Assembly (NCBI GenBank): GCA_964601505.1
Contig: CAZRNR010000027.1
Coordinates: forward strand, 1-26,823
Length of the DNA stretch: 26,823 nt
Reading direction: 5' to 3'
Origin: DRWZ01 sp964601505
GTDB lineage: Bacteria > Calescibacteriota > Calescibacteriia > Calescibacteriales > Calescibacteriaceae
Shown: positions 14,840 through 22,072 of the stretch, in pieces
Position numbering within the stretch: the stretch's first letter is position 1
Layout of the letters: the number at the start of each line of letters is the position of its first letter
The notes under the pieces: model-generated
The model's input: the letters and a program-made list of their open reading frames with translations, nothing else
Databases searched by the model: none
Told to the model about the DNA's origin: nothing
Translations under genes and position numbers: made by a program

Positions 14840-15637
14840 ATGTCTTATAATATGAATTTTACTGAAATATTTCTTCACCTTGGTATTGGGAAAACAGGAA
14901 CTAAATTTCTTCAATATGATTTTTTCCCATTTCTTAAAAATACAATCTATATACATAGATGGAGGATAGAAAAAACTATAGGTTTTTTGAAATCAATTCA
15001 GAATGTAGGGAAAAAAATACTTTACTCTGGAGAGTACGATATAGAATTAGATAAAATAATAACTCTTCTTTCAAAAGAATTGCCTTATGCTGGGATAATT
15101 CTCGTATTCAGAAGACAAGATGAATGGATACTCTCGCAATACAAAAGGTTTGTGAAAAATGGTTATCACATCAGCTTTCAAGATTTTTTCAATCTGAAAG
15201 ATGGATTCTACTACAAACCAAAAGATCTCTTCTTCTATCCAAAGATTGAAAAGATAATTAATTACATGAAGAAAGGGGCAATTTTTCTAAATTATGAGTC
15301 CTTAAGAAAAAGACCTAAAGATTTCCTGAAAAAGATAAGTGATTACATAGGGACCGATTGGTTTAATATGATCAGATATAAAGAAAGACATAAATCTTAT
15401 TCTGAAAAACAATTAAAGTTTTCATATGTGGCTTCAAGGTTCATAAAATATACTCCTTCTGAGAATACTCTGAGAAGGATACTGTTTATTCTTCCAATAA
15501 GATATTCTCTACTATATATAGGCAAGTTTATGCCAGAGATTCCATACAATATATTCCCAACTGAAAAAGAGCTTCTTGAAATAAGAAATTATTACCGGGA
15601 TGATTGGGAAAAATGCCTTTCAGTCTTTTCCATCTAG
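14840..15637 (+). CDS. Sulfotransferase-family protein (PAPS-dependent, putative)
   Basis: A 265-residue protein with the two cofactor sites of PAPS sulfotransferases. The 5'-phosphosulfate loop is HLGIGKTGTKFLQ (residues 13-25, with Lys18). The 3'-phosphate site is Arg91 in VFRRQDEW, with Ser99 eight residues later (ILSQY), matching the usual Arg-x7-Ser spacing. The acceptor is likely a polysaccharide or lipid, but the sequence does not say. No cys genes for sulfate activation are in the window. Start is ATG 14840 (a second ATG is four codons on); no ribosome binding site. The last 18 bases overlap the end of the convergent thiolase-like gene. Confidence 0.72.
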   Translation: MSYNMNFTEIFLHLGIGKTGTKFLQYDFFPFLKNTIYIHRWRIEKTIGFLKSIQNVGKKILYSGEYDIELDKIITLLSKELPYAGIILVFRRQDEWILSQYKRFVKNGYHISFQDFFNLKDGFYYKPKDLFFYPKIEKIINYMKKGAIFLNYESLRKRPKDFLKKISDYIGTDWFNMIRYKERHKSYSEKQLKFSYVASRFIKYTPSENTLRRILFILPIRYSLLYIGKFMPEIPYNIFPTEKELLEIRNYYRDDWEKCLSVFSI

Positions 15638-16831
15638 AATGAAAACAACGCTACCGTTCAACATACCGTGTTCTGCCTGAACTATTCCTACATCACACTT
15701 CCCCTTTTTTTGTCTTTCACCTGCTTCTCCCCGCAACTGCATGACAACCTCAGCAAATTCTATCATTGGTGTAGCTCCTGCAGGATGCCCGAAAGCTATT
15801 CTACCTCCACTTGGATCAATGTAAAGTTTTGAATCTGGTCCAACATTCCCCTCCTTGAAAGCATAAACTGCTTTGCCTTTTTCGAAAAATCCCATATCCT
15901 CAAGTATGGTGAGTTCAGTTGTTGAAAAGACACCATATATCTCAGCAACATCTACATCTTTTCTGGTTAATCCTGATGATTTGAAAGCCTCATCTGTAGC
16001 TTTTGCTACTCCTTTAGAACTATATATGCTATACTCAAATTGATTCGGCCAGAAAGAAGTTGGGGTATGGTATTCACCATAACCTCTTATTTTTACTCTT
16101 CTTTTCTTACATGGGGTGGATTTTTCAAATCTTTCTGATGAGAGTATAACACAGGCAGCACCAGAAGCAAAAACAGAACAATCATGAAGATACAAAGGAT
16201 AACATATCTCTTTTGATTTGATAACATCTTCTGGAGATATAAGCTCGCGCAAAAGGGCTTTTGGATTCTTATGAGCATGCTCTCTCAAGCGAACAGCAAC
16301 ATAATTAAGATCATCTCTACTTATATTGTTCTCGTACATATATCTCTGGCCTGCCATAGCGTAGTAAGGGATAGGAGCTCCAATACCATAAAGAGCATCA
16401 TACGGACCATAAAGGTTTATTTGTGAAATCGTCGCAGAATAAATGAATTGTTCAAATGACATGCTTTCAAGTGGTCTATCGGATCTTTCATCCATCGCAA
16501 CGACAGCAACAAGATCACATCTCCCTGAAATTATTTCAAGCATTCCATATCTTATAGCCAAAGCGGCCGTACTACCGCCATTTTCAACCATGATTTGCGT
16601 CTTAAGTTCTTTCCCAAGGTAATGTCCCATATGATGAGCGTGCATAAAAAAGTTCAGACCTATACCTCCAAGAATCGGCGGAGTAAAAACTATCCCATCA
16701 ATCTCATCATGAGAAATCCCTGCATCTTCTATGGCTTTTTTCAGGACATCAAATATAACATCTTTATAAGGAATCCCGAACTTTTCCTTAACAGCTTCTT
16801 TATAATACACTCCTCTTACATATACATTCAT
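15620..16831 (-). CDS. Thiolase-like (SCP2-thiolase type) protein lacking the active-site cysteines
   Basis: A 403-residue thiolase-fold protein of the lipid-transfer/SCP2-thiolase subgroup. The second conserved block is intact (GGRIAFGHPAGATPM, with the catalytic His). At the nucleophile position, where VExxCxS is expected, the sequence reads VENGGSTAA: Gly86 replaces Cys. The second catalytic cysteine near the C-terminus, normally in a CxGxG motif, is replaced in QAEHGMLNG. It therefore cannot use a normal Claisen thiolase mechanism. Cysteine-less relatives such as Ltp2 are retro-aldolases acting on CoA esters with a DUF35 partner; no DUF35 gene is beside it here. Product and substrate unknown. 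An inverted repeat lies upstream, about 20 bases from the ATG. Confidence 0.78.
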   Translation of the reverse strand: MNVYVRGVYYKEAVKEKFGIPYKDVIFDVLKKAIEDAGISHDEIDGIVFTPPILGGIGLNFFMHAHHMGHYLGKELKTQIMVENGGSTAALAIRYGMLEIISGRCDLVAVVAMDERSDRPLESMSFEQFIYSATISQINLYGPYDALYGIGAPIPYYAMAGQRYMYENNISRDDLNYVAVRLREHAHKNPKALLRELISPEDVIKSKEICYPLYLHDCSVFASGAACVILSSERFEKSTPCKKRRVKIRGYGEYHTPTSFWPNQFEYSIYSSKGVAKATDEAFKSSGLTRKDVDVAEIYGVFSTTELTILEDMGFFEKGKAVYAFKEGNVGPDSKLYIDPSGGRIAFGHPAGATPMIEFAEVVMQLRGEAGERQKKGKCDVGIVQAEHGMLNGSVVFILDGKD

Positions 16832-16852
16832 AATAAATTGAACTTACATACA

Positions 16853-16872
16853 ATTTGAACATTTGTTCAAAT
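16853..16872. promoter_or_regulatory. Palindrome between pdxJ and the thiolase-like gene
   Basis: ATTTGAAC (16853-16860) and GTTCAAAT (16865-16872) are perfect inverse arms around four bases. It lies 12 bases past the pdxJ stop and 21 bases before the thiolase-like start, so it may be a TetR-type operator or the pdxJ terminator. No T-run follows on the minus strand. Confidence 0.4.
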
Positions 16873-16884
16873 TTCAAGAATTGA

Positions 16885-17631
16885 TTAAACTCTCTTGAGA
16901 GAAAAGATTCTGCTTCTAACTATGGTTTCTTTCATTTCTGCAACAGCTCTTTCAAACCCAACAAACACGGCACGCGCAACTATAGAATGTCCTATTGAAA
17001 GCTCAGATATCTCGGGAATCTGGCAGATCTTGCCAACATTATTCAAATTTAAAGCATGCCCACCCATAACATATAATCCCATATCATGAGCAAATTTCGC
17101 TGAATCAGCTATAGAGTTAAAGATAGAAAAATCTTGTGGGTTCATGGCATACTGAGTTGTGTTTATCTCCACAAAGTCAACCTCAAGCTCTTTTGCCTTC
17201 CCTATTATCTCCAATTTCGGATCAATAAAAGTTCCAACTTTTATTCCAGCATTCCTGAGTTTCTTTGAAAAATCTTTCACTTTTTTGAAGTTCTCTTCTT
17301 CTGTTAGATCTATTCCGCCTTCAGTCGTAACTTCTTGTTGTTTTTCAGGTACGAGAGTTACCTTATCCGGCTTCAATTCGAGGACAAAATCAAGTATATC
17401 TTCAAAGAACCCCATCTCAACTGTTAAAGGTAAAGGAACTGATTCCTTAATAAGTGTTGCGTCTTTTTCCTTTATATGCCTACGATCATTCCTTATATGT
17501 ACTGTTATTCCATCAGCTCCCGCAAGTCTTGCAAGCATAGCAGCCTGAACAGGAGACGGTTCATAAGTTTTCCTAGCCTCTCTCAGAGTAGCTACATGAT
17601 CAACGTTAACGGAAAGCTTTATTTCTTCCAT
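16885..17631 (-). CDS. pdxJ: Pyridoxine 5'-phosphate synthase
   Basis: A 248-residue TIM-barrel enzyme that condenses 1-deoxyxylulose 5-phosphate with aminoacetone phosphate derivative to pyridoxine 5'-phosphate, the last step of DXP-dependent vitamin B6 synthesis. Family signatures: SVNVDHVATLREAR at the N-terminus (metal-free active site with His12), DGITVHIRNDRRHI, LTVEMGF, KVTLVPEKQQEVTTEGGIDL, and GHALNLNNV near the end. Complete and of usual length. No pdxA nearby. TATTTT lies exactly six bases before the ATG and there is no ribosome binding site. Confidence 0.95.
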   Translation of the reverse strand: MEEIKLSVNVDHVATLREARKTYEPSPVQAAMLARLAGADGITVHIRNDRRHIKEKDATLIKESVPLPLTVEMGFFEDILDFVLELKPDKVTLVPEKQQEVTTEGGIDLTEEENFKKVKDFSKKLRNAGIKVGTFIDPKLEIIGKAKELEVDFVEINTTQYAMNPQDFSIFNSIADSAKFAHDMGLYVMGGHALNLNNVGKICQIPEISELSIGHSIVARAVFVGFERAVAEMKETIVRSRIFSLKRV

Positions 17632-17637
17632 ATCATA

Positions 17638-17643
17638 AAAATA
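17638..17643 (-). promoter_or_regulatory. Possible leaderless -10 of pdxJ
   Basis: TATTTT (17643-17638), six bases (TATGAT), then ATG. The hexamer is a weaker match than in the other cases, and TATGAT directly before the ATG is an alternative. Confidence 0.3.
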
Positions 17644-17755
17644 TGCAAAAGGTCAAATTCAATCTATAGATTAACAAAAAACAATCAAATCAATTGATAT
17701 CCATCATCCAATTTTCTTATCCTGATACGTAAATATTAATCAATGAATCCATAAT

Positions 17756-18862
17756 TTAAGAAATCTTCTCAAAAACAAACCACCTCCTTCTACCATCCCT
17801 GACAAAACCTATTTTATTATAATAATTATCAGGTAATTCTCTTTCAGATATCAATATTATATTTTTTTTATCTAAAATCTTGTAATCTTCTGGATCATAT
17901 GTTATAATAGTATCAAAATCAAAACTCCGGATAGCTTGATCAAAGCTCATAACCTTAAGTCTTGATGTCTCTCTATACTTCCTCTTTAGATATCTTACTT
18001 CTATATCATTTTTTCCGGATAGGACTACAAGATCCCTTCCAATTATAAACTTTGGTATAAAAGATTTGATTGCTCCAACATATAGAACTTTTCTACCAAT
18101 TTTGTTTTTGATCATTTCATATATCTTTTCTGAACATTTCAGACCTAAAACGGGTTTCAAAACATAATTTTTACTTTCTAATCTACACTTTATCATCCAT
18201 AAAAGATATAATATTCCATCTTTCCATGTTATCTTCTTACCTTCTTCATAGGTTCTACCATAGTATGATATTGGAACCTCATAAACTCTAAAACCAAGCT
18301 GCAAAACCCTCGCAGTAAATTCAACTTCAAATTCAAAACCCTTAGCTTTCATCAAAGGTAAGTATTCATCAAGAACAATTTTTGAGAAAGCTTTATATCC
18401 AGTTGATATATCTGTAAGTATGCTATCAAAAAGCAAATTAGCAAAAAGTGATAAAAACCTATTTCCAAGATAATGAGAAAACATAAAAACTCTTCTGCTA
18501 TCTCCCAGGAATCTGGAACCATAAACAACATCTGCCACACCCTGAGATATAGGCTTTATAAGCACCGGATAATTTTCCGGATCATACTCCAGGTCAGCGT
18601 CTTGAATTATTATTATATCTCCTTGTACCTCCATAAAACCGGTTTTTAGTGCAGCACCCTTCCCTTTTTCCTTGTCCTGACGCAAAACTTTCACTTTGTT
18701 CATATTATCTGATTTAAAAGTTTTTATTAACTCCCATGTTCCATCAGTTGAACCATTATCCACTATTATTATCTCCTTCTTATATGGAGATTCTTTAACC
18801 TTTTTGAATATATCCTCTATAGTGTTAGCTTCATTATAGGCAGGTATAACGACCGAAAGCAT
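17756..18862 (-). CDS. Family 2 glycosyltransferase with a methyltransferase-like C-terminal extension
   Basis: A 368-residue protein. Residues 1-235 form a GT-A glycosyltransferase of the dolichyl-phosphate mannose synthase type: VVIPAYNEANTI, IIIVDNGSTDGT, the metal site DAD at 88-90 (IIQDADLEYDP), and GSRF with a KGFEFEVEF block. This part normally loads a lipid carrier with a sugar for envelope synthesis. Residues about 250-368 resemble the class I methyltransferase domain seen fused to this transferase in some bacteria: KVLYVGA, then FDTIITYDPEDY, then IGFVRDGRRRWFVFEK. The glycine motif that binds SAM is degenerate, so this part may be non-catalytic. No ribosome binding site; TATGTT lies five bases before the ATG. 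Confidence 0.82.
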   Translation of the reverse strand: MLSVVIPAYNEANTIEDIFKKVKESPYKKEIIIVDNGSTDGTWELIKTFKSDNMNKVKVLRQDKEKGKGAALKTGFMEVQGDIIIIQDADLEYDPENYPVLIKPISQGVADVVYGSRFLGDSRRVFMFSHYLGNRFLSLFANLLFDSILTDISTGYKAFSKIVLDEYLPLMKAKGFEFEVEFTARVLQLGFRVYEVPISYYGRTYEEGKKITWKDGILYLLWMIKCRLESKNYVLKPVLGLKCSEKIYEMIKNKIGRKVLYVGAIKSFIPKFIIGRDLVVLSGKNDIEVRYLKRKYRETSRLKVMSFDQAIRSFDFDTIITYDPEDYKILDKKNIILISERELPDNYYNKIGFVRDGRRRWFVFEKIS

Positions 18863-19219
18863 TGGAAAACATAATTTACTATTTTCCTAAAAACATTTAT
18901 ATTTTATTAAGAAATTCAATGGAATACAAAAATTCATATTCTCAAAGGTTTCTACAGAGGATTCAAAAATCATACAGAAAAATAGCTGTTTATTTAAACA
19001 ATTTATCTTCTTTCATCTTCTGCAATTGTATCAGAATAGAAAAATCAACCAAATCACCGGAATTCTCCACCTATTGGATTTCATAGCGTAACAATAAGAA
19101 AGTTTCAAAAAATTGACCAATATATAAAATCCTTTCCAATCAAATTATCTCCACAAAAAATCAATACCATGAAGTCTAAATTGTATATCCATCTGAATCT
19201 TTTAACCTTTCAACTCTTT

Positions 19220-19393
19220 CTAACTCCATGATGATAAATAACTAGGGAAATATCTCTCCAGGTAGTTCAAGATTTCTTCTGTTATACAAAGAAGATCAAA
19301 ATTTTTTCTCCAAAAAACAAAATTCTCTGTCCCAAATACACTTTCTATTTTATAGTATATGTCTGGGAACTTTTCATAACTGCTGTCATATAA
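19220..19393 (-). pseudogene. C-terminal fragment of a lost gene
   Basis: A 57-codon minus-strand open frame, bounded upstream by an in-frame TAA (19396-19394) and ending TAG at 19222-19220. It has no ATG. The composition (many Tyr, Phe, Glu, Trp; ending ERYFPSYLSSWS) is that of a real protein C-terminus. I cannot name the family. It lies among envelope-sugar genes, so a dead glycosyl- or sulfotransferase is possible but unproven. Confidence 0.35.
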
Positions 19394-19473
19394 TTAAGGA
19401 ATTGGAAAGTTATAAATATGACATTTTTGAATTCACAACTATAAACTTAATAGGAAATAATAGGTTATATCTC

Positions 19474-19496
19474 TTTAAATTCTATATGAATTTAAA
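19474..19496 (-). terminator. Hairpin downstream of the CgeB-like gene
   Basis: TTTAAATTC and its exact inverse GAATTTAAA around five bases, about 30 bases past the stop of the CgeB-like gene. The stem is AT-only and no T-run follows on the minus strand, so strength is doubtful. Confidence 0.3.
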
Positions 19497-19527
19497 AAGC
19501 TTGTTTTATTGTAAGGAGAATAAGCAT

Positions 19528-21870
19528 TTAAATTAACTTCAAAATTAAATTATTATCATCTAACCGAAATGATATGTTTTCAGATGTTTTAAAAATGCTG
19601 TGTCCTGGAGATACTGGATATAATACAAAGTTGTTAGTAGAGACATATTTTTCTCTAAGAATTCTCTCAAAAAGATCTCTTGAGATAGAGATAACAGACG
19701 AATTATCCTTTGTTTTAGAAATAATAGCCGAAGCCTTAAGATAACTGAGCAAATAAGTATCTAAAAATATCTTATTTTGATCAAGAAGCAAAGAATCAGA
19801 TGAGAAGATAAAAATATCCGATTCACTTTCTACTTCATCTAAACTCTTTACAATTTTTACATAGTCTGGATGAAACATTTTTTCTATTCTATACCTTATA
19901 TTCCTATCATCAGATATACCATAAAATTTAACGAAAGGATATATATTCATCAGAACATTCTGAACAAAAATTGATGTAGAATTAATACCACTTTTAAGAT
20001 CTACAATGAAACTACATTTTGGATTTGTATTATATATAGGTTTAAAAGAAAAACGAAGTAATCGTAAGAAATTATCTTTCAAGGAAAGATCAGTCCTTAC
20101 ATCTGTAGATAAAAAGATATCTAAAATATAGAAAATTTCATCATTAATATGACCTTTAAAAAGACAAAGAGGTAGATATGTTTCCATGTATTCCAAAGCA
20201 ATTTCAGTTGGAAAATCCTTATAAGCTTGTTCAAATAAAGACAGTTTTATCAAGGTTTTTATTCTCTCTACCATATATCTTTGATTTGGATAAAGAGAAT
20301 ATGCTTTGTCAAACATTTTAAGTGAGGTGTTCAAATCAGACTCTCCCGACAAGTTTGTATCACGCAATAAACATCCTAAAAGATAATAAACATAAGATAA
20401 AACAAAGTCCTTGTCCTTATTACTCAAAAAATCTGAATTTACAATTTCTTGAAAAAAATTCCTGTATTCTGGAAAATAAGAATAAAGAAACATTCCTGGA
20501 GGAATAACAGACGATAATAAAGGAACATACTTTAAAAAAGAGGAACTTATTTTCTCTTTGAGTAAAATCTCCTCCGATACCTTCAATAAATCAATAGCCT
20601 TTTTATAGTTGAATCTTGAAATCTCTAGCAGGGCAATATCAATAGGTAAAATGAAATTCTCTGAAATCTTAAGTTCATATGTTGCCGAAATATTGAAATC
20701 AACTATTGTCTTATACGAATGAAATAGATCTTTTAAAAAACTATCTTCAAATGAGACAATATAATTTTCATCTTCATCTATAATCTTCTTCAAATATTGG
20801 AAGATTTTTTCCTTTACAGACTTTGGTAGAGAGTATATATCTATAAGCTGGAACAAAGAAAGGATATCTGAAATAAAGATATCCTCTTTAGAAAATTCGT
20901 ATGGATTTCTAACCGAAGATGAATCCAAATTTTGGTATATGTGATTTACAAGTTCAGAAAATCGTAAATCAGGACGGAATAAACTCTGTAAATTCAAAAT
21001 TCTTTCCAATCTTTCCTCGTGATTACAGGAATTAACAAAATCTAAAACTTTATCAATCGTTTCTCCTATATCTTTAAAATTATGATAAACAAAAAAATCT
21101 TCTCCTTCTTTGAAAAAAGCTGAAAACTCTTTGGAATTAGTAATCAGAACTCCCCCAGCAAGAATAAATTCAGGTCTTTGAACTTCTCCTCTCCTATGAT
21201 AAGTGATAGAGAACTTTGAATCAAGAAGATATTTTTTATACTCATCTAATGATATATAACCCCTATTTATCTTATAGTTAAGATTCTTCTGATGGAGAAT
21301 TTTCGCTATCTCTGAAAACAGCTCAGCTTTTTCCCTCATGAGTTTTACATTTGTATTACCAGAGTAAAAAAAGTCTATACTTCTTTTCTTTAGGTCTTTT
21401 ATTTCATCCTTTCCAAACTCCCCTTCAAACGAAATCCACATCGGAAATTTTATAACTCTTCTCGCTCCAAGTTTTTGTATTTGTTCTTTAGATTCATCAG
21501 AAAAACAAACGACACAATCTGCCATTCTGAAAAAATGATAAGAACGGAGTATATCATAGTCATAGTCGCAAGTCACAAAAACAACAGGGTAATCAACTTC
21601 AAATAGTCCTCTTGGTAAAAATAAGTATTCAGGACCTTGTATTAGTATAAAATCAGGTTCCCATCCATCAGGAAGATTTTTCAAAATGTCTGTAATCCCC
21701 ATACCTATGTCAAACCTTATATCCGCATTCCCCAAAACATTAAAAGTGATTACATCTATGCCTTTATTTCTGATTTGAGATTTGTATCTCCTTGCTATAT
21801 TACCAATATGAATATTTGAAATAGGAGATCTATCACCAACATCTATCCCATAAACAAGTACTCTTATCAT
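19528..21870 (-). CDS. Large CgeB-like glycosyltransferase with unassigned C-terminal half
   Basis: A 780-residue protein. The first ~340 residues look like a GT-B glycosyltransferase of the CgeB/DUF3880 type: an N-terminal Rossmann-like part (RVLVYGIDVG, FILIQGPEYL, VVFVTCDYDYD, ADCVVCFSDE) and a second part with IDFFYSGNTN, ITYHRRGEVQRPEFILAGGVLITN and FFKEGEDFFVYHNFKD, the usual nucleotide-sugar end. Residues about 340-600 are helical, with TPR-like stretches (LNTSLKMFDKAYSLYPNQRY). The last ~170 residues are mixed alpha/beta without a family I recognise. A role in glycosylating an envelope polymer or protein is inferred. No ribosome binding site precedes the ATG. Confidence 0.68.
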   Translation of the reverse strand: MIRVLVYGIDVGDRSPISNIHIGNIARRYKSQIRNKGIDVITFNVLGNADIRFDIGMGITDILKNLPDGWEPDFILIQGPEYLFLPRGLFEVDYPVVFVTCDYDYDILRSYHFFRMADCVVCFSDESKEQIQKLGARRVIKFPMWISFEGEFGKDEIKDLKKRSIDFFYSGNTNVKLMREKAELFSEIAKILHQKNLNYKINRGYISLDEYKKYLLDSKFSITYHRRGEVQRPEFILAGGVLITNSKEFSAFFKEGEDFFVYHNFKDIGETIDKVLDFVNSCNHEERLERILNLQSLFRPDLRFSELVNHIYQNLDSSSVRNPYEFSKEDIFISDILSLFQLIDIYSLPKSVKEKIFQYLKKIIDEDENYIVSFEDSFLKDLFHSYKTIVDFNISATYELKISENFILPIDIALLEISRFNYKKAIDLLKVSEEILLKEKISSSFLKYVPLLSSVIPPGMFLYSYFPEYRNFFQEIVNSDFLSNKDKDFVLSYVYYLLGCLLRDTNLSGESDLNTSLKMFDKAYSLYPNQRYMVERIKTLIKLSLFEQAYKDFPTEIALEYMETYLPLCLFKGHINDEIFYILDIFLSTDVRTDLSLKDNFLRLLRFSFKPIYNTNPKCSFIVDLKSGINSTSIFVQNVLMNIYPFVKFYGISDDRNIRYRIEKMFHPDYVKIVKSLDEVESESDIFIFSSDSLLLDQNKIFLDTYLLSYLKASAIISKTKDNSSVISISRDLFERILREKYVSTNNFVLYPVSPGHSIFKTSENISFRLDDNNLILKLI

Positions 21871-22072
21871 AAATATAATTTTCTAAATCTTGACGATTCA
21901 ATTTATGATTCAAAATAATATCGCTTTGTTATCAATGATTGATATCACACTTCAAAGAGGAATTTACACCATTTTAGAATTAGTTTAAAACTATTCAGTA
22001 GCAAAGTTTAAAAAGTATCACGGAATTTTCAGCAATTCTTGATACAAAATAGCAGAAAAAAGCAATAATAAC

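Larger units (their letters stand above)
18863..19527. other. Gene-free stretch with a decayed frame
   Basis: 665 bases between two minus-strand glycosyltransferase genes. The only protein-like item is the fragment at 19220-19393. A 74-codon plus-strand frame at 18862-19086 has no family look or ribosome binding site. The hairpin at 19474-19496 may close the transcript of the large upstream gene. Confidence 0.5.

Noticed and set aside
18862..19086. 74-codon plus-strand frame starting at the glycosyltransferase start
   Set aside because: No ribosome binding site or promoter hexamer, low-complexity composition, and no recognisable motif.
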